Notes: a model not told the origin generated them from the sequence alone. Shown: positions 46,396-55,395, numbered from the stretch's first letter. The stretch: DNA of 64,000 nt from Myxococcota bacterium (GCA_029243605.1 JAQWRT010000051.1:1-64000), one strand, 5' to 3'. Translations and numbers: made by a program.

Positions 46396-47544
46396 CTAGA
46401 GTCTTTCGAGGATGGTGACGTTGGCTTGGCCGCCGCCCTCGCACATGGTTTGGAGCCCGTAGCGGCCACCCGTGCGCTCGAGTTCATGGAGCAGGGTGGT
46501 CATCAACCGGCAGCCCGTGGCGCCCAGGGGATGCCCCAGGGCGATGGCGCCGCCATTGGGGTTGACCTTGGCGAGATCGAAACCGCTTTCCTTCTGCCAG
46601 GCGAGGACCACCGAAGCGAAGGCCTCATTGATCTCGACGACGTCGATATCGTTCTTCGTCATGCCGGCCTTGGCGAAGGCGTACTCGGTGGCGGGGATTG
46701 GGGCCGTGAGCATCCAGACAGGATCCGCTCCGCGCACCGAGAGGTGATGGATTCGGGCCCGGGGCGTGAGCCCGTGGGTTTTGAGGGCTTCCTCCGAGAC
46801 CACGAGCATGGCCGCCGAGGCATCGGCGATCTGGCTCGATACGGCCGCGGTCAGGCGACCGCCGTCGACCAGGGTCTTGAGGGTGGCCATTTTGGCCAGG
46901 TTGCTCTCCCGCGGAGTCTCGTCGTCGGCGAAATCCCCAACGGGCAGGATCTCGCGTTTGAAATGTCCGGCGGCAATGGCGGCGAGGGCGCGATTATTGC
47001 TCTCGAGCGCGAAGGCCTCCATATCCTCGCGACTGATCTCCCACTTCTCGGCGATCATTTCCGCCGAGCGAAACTGGGAGATCTCCTGATCGCCGTAGCG
47101 ATCGTTCCAGCCCTTGGAATCGCCGAAGGGCGTCTCGAAACCATAGGGTTGGCCGGCGTACATCGCGGCGGAGATGGGGATCTGGTTCATGTTCTGAACG
47201 CCGCCCGCGACGACCACGTCGCTGGTCCCGCTCATCACCGCCTGGGCAGCGAAGTGGACGGCCTGTTGGGAGGATCCGCATTGGCGGTCCACCGTGGTGC
47301 CGGGCACCTCTTCCGGGAGTCCCGCGGCGAGCCAGCAGGTGCGGGCAATGTCGCCGGCTTGGGGACCGATGGTGTCGACACAGCCGAAGACCACGTCCTC
47401 GACGGCGGCGGGGTCGATCCCGGTTCGGTCCATCAGGCCCGAGAGCACGTGGGCGCCCAGGTCGGCGGAGTGCATATTGGCAAGGGAGCCCTTCTTGCGG
47501 CCGGTGGGGGTGCGCAGGGCGTCGACGATATAGGCCTCGGGCAT
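46396..47544 (-). CDS. fadA6: FadA6-like thiolase
   Basis: A 382-residue thiolase. In the HIP pathway FadA6 cleaves the 3,7-dioxo-diacyl-CoA (MeDODA-CoA) formed by IpdAB to give acetyl-CoA and MOODA-CoA. The nucleophilic Cys is in TTVDRQCGSSQQAVHFAAQA, Asn-Glu-Ala in [14 protein letters not shown], His in [17 protein letters not shown] and the second Cys in LQTMCEGGGQANV. The segment TPFGDSKGWNDRYGDQEISQ is peculiar to this subgroup. It is clearly distinct from the FadA5-like enzyme at 6196. Specificity is inferred from operon context. Confidence 0.85.
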   Translation of the reverse strand: MPEAYIVDALRTPTGRKKGSLANMHSADLGAHVLSGLMDRTGIDPAAVEDVVFGCVDTIGPQAGDIARTCWLAAGLPEEVPGTTVDRQCGSSQQAVHFAAQAVMSGTSDVVVAGGVQNMNQIPISAAMYAGQPYGFETPFGDSKGWNDRYGDQEISQFRSAEMIAEKWEISREDMEAFALESNNRALAAIAAGHFKREILPVGDFADDETPRESNLAKMATLKTLVDGGRLTAAVSSQIADASAAMLVVSEEALKTHGLTPRARIHHLSVRGADPVWMLTAPIPATEYAFAKAGMTKNDIDVVEINEAFASVVLAWQKESGFDLAKVNPNGGAIALGHPLGATGCRLMTTLLHELERTGGRYGLQTMCEGGGQANVTILERL

Positions 47545-47598
47545 GCTATTTCTCCTTTTTCGAGTGCGGCTTCGGATCCAGATACGGGGAGCGGGTGG

Positions 47599-48786
47599 CT
47601 AGACGCTGCAGATCACCGACGAACCGTGTCCGAAGAGACCGACGTTGGCGGTGATCCCCGCCTTGGCCCCCTCGACTTGGCGATCGCCGGCCTGACCTCG
47701 CAATTGCCAGGTGAGTTCGCAGACCTGAGCCAGGGCCTGGGCGGGAACGGCCTCCCCGAAGCTGGCGAGCCCGCCGCTGGGGTTGACCGGGATGCGCCCG
47801 CCGAGTTGGGTGGATCCGTCGCGCAGGAGTTTCTCGGCGTCGCCCTTGGGGCAGAGGCCGATATTCTCGTACCAGTCGAGTTCCAGCGCCGAGGAGAGGT
47901 CGTAGACCTCGGCCAGAGACATGTCCTCGGGCCCGAGTCCCGCTTCTTCGTAGGCGGCCTGGGCAATGGAATCCTTGAAGGTCAGCGCAGGGGCGTCCAC
48001 CGTCGCGGCGGAATCCGTCGAGAAATAGGGCATGTCGATGGTGGTCTGGGGGTAGGTCGGAGTGACCGTTGAGACCGCTCGGATCTTGACGGGGTCCACG
48101 TTGTGCTTGCGCGCGAACTCCATGCTCGAGATCACCACGGCCGCCGCACCATCGCTGGTGGCGCAGATCTCGAAAAGTCGCAGGGGGTCGGCCACCATGG
48201 GTGACGCGAGCACCTGCTCCATGGTGAACTCCTTGTGGTAGCGCGCGTTGGGGTTCGCCATGCCGTGCCGGGCGTTCTTGACCTTGACCGCGGCAAAATC
48301 TTCTTCGGTGGCCCCATAGAGATCCATCCGGCGCCGAGCGTAGAGGGCGAAATACGTGGGGTTCGTGCAGCCCATGAGGCGGAAGCGGAGCCAGTCGGGG
48401 TCGGCCCAGCGCTCGCCCGCGTTCGGGGCGAGGAAGCCCTTGGGCGTGGTGTCGGCTCCGACGACCAAGATGACGTCCGCCATGTCGGCCAGAATCATCG
48501 CCCGGGCGTTATTGATGGCCTGGGATCCCGAGGCGCAAGCGGCGTAGGAGGTGGAGACCCGGGCGCCCGACCAGCCTAGAGCCTCGGCGAAAGTGGCCCC
48601 GGCGACGTAACCGGCATAGCCGTTACGCACGGTCTCGGCTCCCGCGACGACCTCGATGTCGTTCCACTCAAGGCCGGCATCATCGAGGGCATCGTTGCAC
48701 GCCTTGATCCCGTACTCGACAAAATTCTTTCCCCATTTTCCCCAGGGATGCATACCGACACCGAGGACTGCGACTTCTTTGGCCAT
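47599..48786 (-). CDS. Lipid-transfer (SCP-x/Ltp-type) thiolase-fold protein
   Basis: A 395-residue thiolase-fold protein of the Ltp/SCP-x type. It begins MAKEVAVLGVGMHPWGKWGK and has a Cys in STSYAACASGSQAINNARAM, while the usual thiolase C-terminal Cys-Gly-Gly and His-Pro motifs are absent or changed (NPSGGLASFGEAVPAQA; GHGSSVICSV). In actinobacteria Ltp2 with a DUF35 partner is an aldol lyase that cuts branched steroid side chains. The DUF35 gene lies directly upstream here, supporting a two-subunit lyase or thiolase. A 53-base gap separates it from fadA6. Confidence 0.82.
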   Translation of the reverse strand: MAKEVAVLGVGMHPWGKWGKNFVEYGIKACNDALDDAGLEWNDIEVVAGAETVRNGYAGYVAGATFAEALGWSGARVSTSYAACASGSQAINNARAMILADMADVILVVGADTTPKGFLAPNAGERWADPDWLRFRLMGCTNPTYFALYARRRMDLYGATEEDFAAVKVKNARHGMANPNARYHKEFTMEQVLASPMVADPLRLFEICATSDGAAAVVISSMEFARKHNVDPVKIRAVSTVTPTYPQTTIDMPYFSTDSAATVDAPALTFKDSIAQAAYEEAGLGPEDMSLAEVYDLSSALELDWYENIGLCPKGDAEKLLRDGSTQLGGRIPVNPSGGLASFGEAVPAQALAQVCELTWQLRGQAGDRQVEGAKAGITANVGLFGHGSSVICSV

Positions 48787-48853
48787 GTGATTCGTTCTCC
48801 CTTGACTGCGAATACTTGGGACCCGGTTGCCCGGGGATAAAAAATGAAGGTGA

Positions 48854-49288
48854 TCAGGAGGCGACGGGCTTCCACTTCCAGACGGTCTTCTCGGTCTCTC
48901 CCTCCTCGTAGAGGGTCTCGACCACGAGTTCGACTTCCTGACCGGTGGTGAGGTCCGCGTGCGCCACGCCCTTGGCGACCTGGCCGAGAATGACCATCTT
49001 TTCCTTGTCGAGTTCGACTGCGGCGATGGTGTAGGGCTCGAAGTCATCCCCCGAGATATAGGGCTCCGGGGGTTGGTAATAGTGCTCGGTATACGACCAG
49101 ATCTTCCCGGTGCGCGAGAGTTCGACCTCGTCGAATTCGGTCCCCCGGCAACCCGGATTCTTGCAGAAGAGGTCCTGCTTCGGGAAAAAATAGGTTCGGC
49201 AGATCTTGCACTGGGTGCCGATGAGGTGCGGCGTATCCCCGGTGGTGAACCAGCCCTCGATACTCGGGGCGACTGATTTCTGGGTCAT
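48854..49288 (-). CDS. DUF35 Zn-ribbon/OB-fold protein, partner of the Ltp-type protein
   Basis: A 144-residue DUF35 protein. A rubredoxin-like zinc ribbon has four Cys in CKICRTYFFPKQDLFCKNPG plus the next Cys, followed by an OB-fold (GKIWSYTEHYYQPPEPYISG, then PYTIAAVELDKEKMVILGQV). DUF35 proteins bind acyl-CoA and complete the active site of Ltp thiolases or ChsH hydratases. The ATG at 49288 fits the family. It precedes the Ltp-type gene by 67 bases on the same transcript. No free-standing ChsH-like fusion is seen. Confidence 0.87.
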   Translation of the reverse strand: MTQKSVAPSIEGWFTTGDTPHLIGTQCKICRTYFFPKQDLFCKNPGCRGTEFDEVELSRTGKIWSYTEHYYQPPEPYISGDDFEPYTIAAVELDKEKMVILGQVAKGVAHADLTTGQEVELVVETLYEEGETEKTVWKWKPVAS

Positions 49289-49406
49289 CGCTCTGGCTTT
49301 CCTTTCATGTTCTTCCGCGGGGCAGGCTCGTTGGCCTCCCGGTTGATTCGCGGCAGGGATCGAGGCCTTCAGGATACCCGAATCCCTTCGGCCGCAATTC
49401 GTTTCG

Positions 49407-50477
49407 TCAGTTTCCAGGGGCGCAGTAACCGAAGGCGTTGGCCGGGCCTTGGCCGTCGATGATGGCGTCGGCCAGTCGGGCGCGGTGCCAGGCACCGCTT
49501 CCGAAGGCCAGATCCAGGGACCAGGCTCTCTTCATCCAGACATGGAGATCCTGTTCGTAGGTGTACCCGATGGCGCCGTGGACTTGGAGGGCCTCCTTAG
49601 TGGCGAAGAGCGCGGCCTCCCCGGCCATGACCTTGGCCATGGAGACATCCGCCGAGCGCTGGGCGCTCCCGGTGGCCGCCGAGTGGGCGGCGCGGTAGAC
49701 CACGGCTCGGGCGTACTCGACCTGGACTTTGGCGTTGGCCAGGCGGTGCTTCACGGCCTGGAAGGTGCCGATGGCGACGCCAAATTGCTGCCTTTGGCTG
49801 GTATAGAGCGCCGCCATGTCGATCAGTTGCTGGCCGACTCCGAGTTGTTCGGCCGCGCAGGCCAGCACTCCGCGGTCGAAGGCGGCGGCTTGGAGCGCCG
49901 CTCCCTCGGTGCCCTGGGCTACGCATGTCTTTTCGCTCGGCGACCAGTCGACGCTGAAGAGTCGCTGGGATTGGTCGTTCGAGGGCTGGGCCGTGACGCT
50001 GATATCGCCTCGCTCAACGGCGTGGAGATCTTTGCCCTGGGGAAGGAGCAGGAGATCGGCCACGTGGGCATCGGCGACGAAGGGGCTCTGCTCGTACCCC
50101 ACCGCCAGGAGGGCTTCGCCCCCGGCGACCCGACCGAGCCACTTCTTCGCGAACTCGGTCTGGCCCGATTCGCCGAGTTCGACGAGTAGCGGGACACCGA
50201 CCGCGGCGGTGCTGATCACGGGTTCGGCCAGGGCGGCGCGCCCGGCTTCCTCGAGGACAAGCACCATGTCGCGTTCGTCCATTCCAAGACCCCCGTGGTC
50301 TTCGGGGACGAGCAGCCCGGGGACGCCGATTTCGGCGAGTTGGGACCAGAAGGCTTTTGAGCGGCCGGTTTCGGTTTCCCAGAGCTCGCGGACGGCGGCC
50401 GGGGTGCATTCGCCTGCGAGGAAATCGCGAACGGCTTGTTGGAGGAGCTGCTGGTCCTCGCTGAAATTGAATTCCAC
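49407..50477 (-). CDS. Acyl-CoA dehydrogenase of the HIP operon (FadE32/33-like)
   Basis: A 356-residue acyl-CoA dehydrogenase. The start is a GTG at 50477 after GGGAG, giving VEFNFSEDQQLLQQAVRDFL; a start at 50525 would overlap the preceding gene. The active site is QVHGAIGYTYEQDLHVWMKR, with Glu in TYEQ. The central FAD segment is degenerate (LLAVGYEQSPFVADAHVADL), as in heteromeric subunits. It is 13 bases downstream of the full-type dehydrogenase at 50491, and the two probably form an alpha2beta2 enzyme. Three FadE genes in one operon parallel fadE31-33. Confidence 0.85.
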   Translation of the reverse strand: MEFNFSEDQQLLQQAVRDFLAGECTPAAVRELWETETGRSKAFWSQLAEIGVPGLLVPEDHGGLGMDERDMVLVLEEAGRAALAEPVISTAAVGVPLLVELGESGQTEFAKKWLGRVAGGEALLAVGYEQSPFVADAHVADLLLLPQGKDLHAVERGDISVTAQPSNDQSQRLFSVDWSPSEKTCVAQGTEGAALQAAAFDRGVLACAAEQLGVGQQLIDMAALYTSQRQQFGVAIGTFQAVKHRLANAKVQVEYARAVVYRAAHSAATGSAQRSADVSMAKVMAGEAALFATKEALQVHGAIGYTYEQDLHVWMKRAWSLDLAFGSGAWHRARLADAIIDGQGPANAFGYCAPGN

Positions 50478-50490
50478 GATGGGGCTCCCG

Positions 50491-51660
50491 TTATTTTCGA
50501 GGCATGCCGAGGATGCGCTCGGCAATGATGTTGCGCTGAATTTCGTTCGTTCCCGCGTAGATGGGGCCAGCTAGGGCGAAGATGAAACCGTCGAGCCAGT
50601 CGTCGACGCCCTCGGCACCGGGAGCGCCCGGTCGCAATTCGCCCCGGGCACCCAGCAGGGAGAGGGCGGCTTCGTGCATGCGGATATCGAGCTCGGACCA
50701 GAAAATCTTATTCAGGCTCGCCTCGGCACCGATCTTGTCCCCGGCCATGAGTCGCGAAACCGTCTGGTAGGTATTGAGGGTGTAGGCCTCGGCCTCGACC
50801 CAGCAGCGGGTGACGCGATCCCGCAGGCTGGGGTCGACGAAACCCCCGGCGGCCAGTGTCTTGCGGTAGAGCTCGACGAGCTTGCGCGCGGTGTTCTGGA
50901 ACCGGGAAGGGCTTCTCAGCATCAGCCCCCGCTCGAAACCCGCTGTCGCCATGGCCACCGACCAGCCCTGGCCCTCATCGCCCAGACGATTGTCCAGGGG
51001 AACTCGTGCGTTATCGAAGAAGACCTCGGCAAAGGCCTTCTTCCCGTTGATCTTTTCGATGGGGCGGACGGTGATTCCCGGGGTATCCAAGGGGACGAGG
51101 ATAAAGGTCAGTCCGTGATGTCGGGACGAGTCGGGATCTGTTCGGAACATGCCGAAGAGCCAATGGGCATAGGCGCCCCGGGAAGCCCAGGTCTTCTGGC
51201 CGTTGATGACGTAGGCATCGCCATCGGTGATGGCGGTGGCCTGGATATTGGCCATATCGCTGCCGGCATTGGGCTCGGACCAACCCTGGGCCCAGACCTC
51301 CTCGCTGGAAGCCATTTTGGGCAGGAATCGGGCCTTCTGCTCGGGGCTGCCGTATTCCATGATCGTGGGGCCGAGAAGGAAAATGCCATTCTGATTAACC
51401 CGCCCCGGCGCGCCGACCCGGTAATACTCCTCCTCGAAGATCAGCCACTCGAGCAAGTTGGCGCCGCGGCCGCCGTATTCCATGGGCCAGGGGACCATGG
51501 CCCAGCCGCCGGAATTGAGCTTGTGCTCCCATTGCCGGTGGGCTTCGAAGCCTTCAGGGGTGTCGAAGGAGGCCAAGGGCTCCGAAGGCACATTGGCCTC
51601 GAGCCATTGGCGCGCCTCCTGGCGAAAATTTTCTTGTTCCTGGGTGTAGGTCAGATCCAT
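50491..51660 (-). CDS. FadE31-like acyl-CoA dehydrogenase
   Basis: A 389-residue acyl-CoA dehydrogenase with a complete FAD motif, AQGWSEPNAGSDMANIQATA, and a C-terminal FALAGPIYAGTNEIQRNIIA. Features such as FDTPEGFEAHRQWEHKL, EEEYYRVGAPGRVNQNG and ERGLMLRSPSRF agree with what I recall of M. tuberculosis FadE31. It would supply the FAD-binding subunit to the neighbour at 49407. The ATG at 51660 is preferred; a TTG at 51669 is also open. It lies 35 bases after echA20. Confidence 0.83.
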   Translation of the reverse strand: MDLTYTQEQENFRQEARQWLEANVPSEPLASFDTPEGFEAHRQWEHKLNSGGWAMVPWPMEYGGRGANLLEWLIFEEEYYRVGAPGRVNQNGIFLLGPTIMEYGSPEQKARFLPKMASSEEVWAQGWSEPNAGSDMANIQATAITDGDAYVINGQKTWASRGAYAHWLFGMFRTDPDSSRHHGLTFILVPLDTPGITVRPIEKINGKKAFAEVFFDNARVPLDNRLGDEGQGWSVAMATAGFERGLMLRSPSRFQNTARKLVELYRKTLAAGGFVDPSLRDRVTRCWVEAEAYTLNTYQTVSRLMAGDKIGAEASLNKIFWSELDIRMHEAALSLLGARGELRPGAPGAEGVDDWLDGFIFALAGPIYAGTNEIQRNIIAERILGMPRK

Positions 51661-51695
51661 TGAGTTCAATCCTGGCGGCGGTTAGGTCTTTTCGA

Positions 51696-52448
51696 TTACT
51701 CGTCGAAATCGGCGTCGCGTTTTTCCACGAAGGCGTCGCGAGATTCCTGGGAATCGGGTGAGGTATAGAGTTCGAGAGTGAAGCCTTGCTCGAAGCGATA
51801 GCTCTTCTTGATATCGAGGAGTTCGATTCCGTTGAGGGACCACTTGGCCAGGCGCATGGCCCGGGGACTCTTGGAAGCGATTTTTCGCGCCAGGTCAAGA
51901 GCGGCATCCCTCAACTCGGCCCTGGGCACGACGGACTCGATGCCGGCCAGCCTCAAAGCCTCCTGGGCGTCGATGGCCTCGCCGGTATAGAGCATTCGCC
52001 GAGTTTTCTGCATGCCGAAGAGGCGCATGAGGTGGGTGGCGGCACCCAGCGCTCCCCGGTCGATCTCGGGGAGAGAGAAGCTCGCATCGTCGGCGGCAAT
52101 GACGATATCCGAAGCGCCGGAGATCCCGATTCCGCCGCCGAGGCAATAGCCGTGAACCGCAGAAATCACCGGGACCGGGCAATCGTAGATCGCCGCAAAG
52201 GTGTCGTAACAGCCTCGGTTGACGTCGACGATCTTGGTGCCGTCCTCTGCCAGCTCCTTGATGTCCACGCCGGCCTGAAACCCCCGACCCTCGGCACGGA
52301 TCACTAGGCAGCGGATATCGTCGCGTTGGCCCAGAGAGGTGACTGCCTCGGCGAACGCGAACCAACCCGCACTGTCCAGAGCGTTCACCGGCGGGCTGTT
52401 GATGATGACCTCGGCGATGCCTTCGTTGACCTCGACGTCAATTGCCAT
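51696..52448 (-). CDS. echA20: EchA20-like crotonase, ring D hydrolase
   Basis: A 250-residue crotonase-fold protein. In actinobacteria EchA20 hydrolyses ring D of the bicyclic HIEC-CoA to give COCHEA-CoA. The oxyanion-hole segments are LVIRAEGRGFQAGVDIKELA and ISAVHGYCLGGGIGISGASD. The following Glu-rich FSLPEIDRGALGAATHLMRL fits the crotonase active site; the AGVDIKE form occurs in EchA20-type enzymes. It sits between ipdC and the FadE31-like gene, with 33- and 35-base gaps. The subfamily is inferred mainly from synteny. Confidence 0.82.
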   Translation of the reverse strand: MAIDVEVNEGIAEVIINSPPVNALDSAGWFAFAEAVTSLGQRDDIRCLVIRAEGRGFQAGVDIKELAEDGTKIVDVNRGCYDTFAAIYDCPVPVISAVHGYCLGGGIGISGASDIVIAADDASFSLPEIDRGALGAATHLMRLFGMQKTRRMLYTGEAIDAQEALRLAGIESVVPRAELRDAALDLARKIASKSPRAMRLAKWSLNGIELLDIKKSYRFEQGFTLELYTSPDSQESRDAFVEKRDADFDE

Positions 52449-52481
52449 AAAATTTTTTCCTCTCGGGCGTGTTATCGGAAT

Positions 52482-53549
52482 TCAAGCGGAGGGGTTCGGG
52501 GCGAGACGTTCGAGGGCTTCCTCGGCCTCGGCCACCATGCGAGCGATGAGATCCGCGCAGGTCGGGCGATCGGAGAGCACTCCGGCCACGGTTCCACTGG
52601 GTAGGTAGCCGTGCACGGGATCTCCGGACTCCATGGCGGTTTGCGCGAGCATGGGTGCGTTCACCGCCATCAGGGTTTGGGCTCGGGTGAGCCGCTCGTT
52701 GCGTTGCATGGAGAACGCCGACTGCAGAAGTTCGCTGAGGGAGGCTCCAGTGAGCCGTCGGTAGGCGAGGCCGTTGCGAAGGGCGAAGAACAGGCGCGTC
52801 AATACGCTGCTGGATTCGAGTCGGTGAACGAGTTCGTTGCTCACCACGCGTTGGGGCATGCCGTCGATCTCCGATGTGATCAGCACGTCCGCCACTTCGG
52901 CTGCCAGGTAGCGCTGCTGAGTGGCCGAGGGGACGGGGCTCTCGGCGGTCATCAGGAAGCGGGTTCCCAGGGCGATGCCTGCGGCTCCGTAGGCGAGAGC
53001 GGACACGAGTCCCCGGCCGTCGAAATACCCTCCCGCGGCAACCACGGGAACGCTCACCGCGTCAACTGCACCGGGGACGAGCAGGGAGGTCGGAACCGGC
53101 CCGGTATGCCCACCGCCTTCGCCGCCCTGAACCACGATGATGTCGGCGCCCAGGGCCTCGGCCTTGACGGCGTGCTTGACCGCGCCGCAGGTGGGCACGC
53201 AGACCACACCAGCGCTCTTCAGTTTGTCGATCAACGCGGCGCTTGGGGCGCGGTTGTAGCCCGCAGCCTTGACGCCCTGGCGAATGATGGCATCGCTGAT
53301 GACGTCGGCACCCGGTGCATCCATCAGGAAGTTGACGCCGAAGCTCTTGGAGGTCAGAGCCTTGATCTTTTCGATCTCGGCTTCGACTTCTTTCGGAGGA
53401 ATCGTCGCGGCCGCCAGGAAACCGATGGCCCCGGCATTGCTGACGGCGGCCACGAGTTCGGGCTTGGCCACCCAGCCCATCCCGGTCTGGATGATCGGGT
53501 AGCGGATATCCAGGAGCTCGCAGATTTTGGTGTGGAGCACGGGGGGCAC
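52482..53549 (-). CDS. ipdC: IpdC-like flavin-dependent oxidoreductase
   Basis: A 355-residue nitronate-monooxygenase-type TIM barrel that binds FMN. IpdC of actinobacteria desaturates the indane-carboxyl-CoA ring in the HIP pathway. Flavin-contact segments are YPIIQTGMGWVAKPELVAAV, DIIVVQGGEGGGHTGPVPTS and VVAAGGYFDGRGLVSALAYG. The start is a GTG at 53549 with GGAG eight bases upstream. The order ipdA-ipdB-ipdC is the same as in actinobacteria. The exact reaction is inferred from this context. Confidence 0.83.
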   Translation of the reverse strand: MPPVLHTKICELLDIRYPIIQTGMGWVAKPELVAAVSNAGAIGFLAAATIPPKEVEAEIEKIKALTSKSFGVNFLMDAPGADVISDAIIRQGVKAAGYNRAPSAALIDKLKSAGVVCVPTCGAVKHAVKAEALGADIIVVQGGEGGGHTGPVPTSLLVPGAVDAVSVPVVAAGGYFDGRGLVSALAYGAAGIALGTRFLMTAESPVPSATQQRYLAAEVADVLITSEIDGMPQRVVSNELVHRLESSSVLTRLFFALRNGLAYRRLTGASLSELLQSAFSMQRNERLTRAQTLMAVNAPMLAQTAMESGDPVHGYLPSGTVAGVLSDRPTCADLIARMVAEAEEALERLAPNPSA

Positions 53550-53582
53550 GATGGGAACTCCGTGGCCGGGAAGGGTGGACGC

Positions 53583-54350
53583 TCAGTCGCGGACTTCTTT
53601 GTTGATCAGTCCTTCGGGATCGAGGTCTTCCCGGATGATTCGGAGCTCTTCGTCGCTGGGCAACCGGGTTTCGGGGACTGCCTCCCCGATCACGAGTTCG
53701 AAGCCCGTATTAGAGACGACATCGTCGACGCTCACGCCGGGGTGGACCGAGGCCAGACGCATGGCATGGTTCGGTGTGTCGAAGTCGAAGACCCCGAGAT
53801 TCGAGACCACGCGCCGGATATCGTGGAAGCGCGAGGTGCGCTCGCCCAGGGCTGCCGCCCGGTCGTATCCCACCCCGGAGACAACGTCGACCTTCTCGAC
53901 GAAGACCTTGCTGCTGTGGTTGGGGACGAAATAGCTGGTGGCGTGGTAAAGGGTGTTGCCCGGTGCGCCCCGCATCCCGAGGAGTTGGGCCTTGGGCTTT
54001 TCGTGGGGGCCGATGCAGGCGAAATTTTGGTTGCCAAATTTGTCGATCTGGCTCGCCATCATCATGACGTGGCGCCGGGTGGTCCAAACGACGTTGTCGA
54101 AGAAGAGCCGGAAGGGCATCCAGGCGCTCTTGATCGGGGCCTCCCGAGCGGGGCCACTCACCGGGGGAACCGTCTCGATCCCCGTGGCGATCCCGTCGGT
54201 CATGAAGAGATCTGGGGAGAAAGTGAGCTTGGCCAGGCGTCCCCCCACGGTGGGGGTCGTCCCGAAGGCGCTCATCAGGGTTTCGCCGTCATTTCGGAAG
54301 CATTCCGCGATGGCGACTGCACAGATTTCGGCACGGGTTATTTCGCTCAT
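53583..54350 (-). CDS. ipdB: IpdB-like COCHEA-CoA hydrolase subunit beta
   Basis: A 255-residue class I CoA-transferase-fold beta subunit. IpdAB does not transfer CoA; it opens the last carbocycle of COCHEA-CoA by hydrolysis to give MeDODA-CoA. Matches to IpdB-type proteins include MSEITRAEICAVAIAECFRN, VPPVSGPAREAPIKSAWMPF, TTRRHVMMMASQIDKFGNQN and ASVHPGVSVDDVVSNTGFEL. The ATG overlaps the ipdA stop codon in ATGA, so the subunits are translationally coupled. Confidence 0.87.
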   Translation of the reverse strand: MSEITRAEICAVAIAECFRNDGETLMSAFGTTPTVGGRLAKLTFSPDLFMTDGIATGIETVPPVSGPAREAPIKSAWMPFRLFFDNVVWTTRRHVMMMASQIDKFGNQNFACIGPHEKPKAQLLGMRGAPGNTLYHATSYFVPNHSSKVFVEKVDVVSGVGYDRAAALGERTSRFHDIRRVVSNLGVFDFDTPNHAMRLASVHPGVSVDDVVSNTGFELVIGEAVPETRLPSDEELRIIREDLDPEGLINKEVRD

Positions 54351-55195
54351 CGATTTTTCACCGCCGCCTGATAGTCGGCTTCGCTTTCTAGGTCGAGATA
54401 ACGCTCTTTGAAGGCCTGCCAGGCATCGGGATCCTTGGCGGTGGCCGCATATTCGCGCTGAAAAGTCTCATCCCGGCCATAATCCGGGGTGCACTCGGTG
54501 AAATGGGCGCCGCCCGGGGCTTCGATCACGCCGTCGATCATCAAGCGATTGATGGAGACCGTGTGGACCGAGCCTTCCTTCTGGAAATCCTCGCTGGCGA
54601 CGATCTTCTCGCAGCTCATGAATCGGCGCTTGGCCGCGTGGCAGAAGAGATCGTCGAAGTAGGGGTCCGGGCCGAGGAATTGGCCATTGCCCAGCTTGTC
54701 GGCTCGGTTCATGTGAATCAGCGCGACGTCGAGTTCGAGAGCGGGCATGGCGATGAGTTCTTCGCCGTCGTCGTAGGGCGAGGTCACCATGCGGAGTTCC
54801 GGGTTCACTGTGACTACGTCCGAGCCGAGGCCCGCGCGCACGGGCAGGAAGGGCAGACGATGCGCGGCCGCGCGCAGCCCCCACTGGAGCATCCCCTCGT
54901 CGAGTTCTGCGGCGCGAAAGCTGCCGGCCTGGCGGGCTTGGCGGAAATGGGGCTCCAGGGGGATCGAATCCAGGGAGACGAAGCCGTAGATGAGCTTGCT
55001 GACCTTCCCGTATTTGCAGAGCAGGCCCGCATCGGGCCCGCCGTAGGTGACCACGGTGAGGTCCTGGAGGTCCGAGCGGAGGATCTCCCGCACCAGACTC
55101 ATGGGTTTGCGGCGAGACCCCCATCCGCCGATGCCGATGGTCATCCCGCTCTCGAGTTCGGCGACGACTTCGCGTTCGGTGGTGCGCTTGTCCAC
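54347..55195 (-). CDS. ipdA: IpdA-like COCHEA-CoA hydrolase subunit alpha
   Basis: A 282-residue CoA-transferase-fold alpha subunit. It begins with a GTG at 55195 after GAGGAG. Typical parts are GMTIGIGGWGSRRKPMSLVR, LQDLTVVTYGGPDAGLLCKY, IYGFVSLDSIPLEPHFRQAR and ISCEKIV-like FMSCEKIVASEDFQKEGSVH. The length fits IpdA. It is the first gene of the 13-gene run, with operator site D about 200 bases upstream. Orthologs are hallmarks of steroid C/D-ring degradation in actinobacteria and in proteobacteria, where they are called ScdL1L2. Confidence 0.87.
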   Translation of the reverse strand: MDKRTTEREVVAELESGMTIGIGGWGSRRKPMSLVREILRSDLQDLTVVTYGGPDAGLLCKYGKVSKLIYGFVSLDSIPLEPHFRQARQAGSFRAAELDEGMLQWGLRAAAHRLPFLPVRAGLGSDVVTVNPELRMVTSPYDDGEELIAMPALELDVALIHMNRADKLGNGQFLGPDPYFDDLFCHAAKRRFMSCEKIVASEDFQKEGSVHTVSINRLMIDGVIEAPGGAHFTECTPDYGRDETFQREYAATAKDPDAWQAFKERYLDLESEADYQAAVKNR

Positions 55196-55395
55196 TGAAT
55201 CTCCTCGTTCCCGCAGCCGGTTCCGTTTCGATCCGAGCCGGCGGTCGACTGGAAGGCACCGGTCGTAGCCGATGCCAACATGGCCCGCTCCAGAACGCCG
55301 ATCCCGCAAGGGGAGGGCGGAAGCCGGCCTTCGGACTCTCTCAACGGCCTGCTTTGGGGTAGGGCCGCCCCGGGGCACCGGGCCGCCGGGGGGTA

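Noticed and set aside
46426..48072. Long plus-strand frame opposite fadA6 and the Ltp-type gene
   Set aside because: It spans two well-supported thiolase-fold genes on the other strand and shows no family motifs.
52611..54371. Plus-strand frame of 586 codons opposite ipdC and ipdB
   Set aside because: The Gly/Asp/His-rich composition is typical of antisense frames; the minus-strand genes have clear families.
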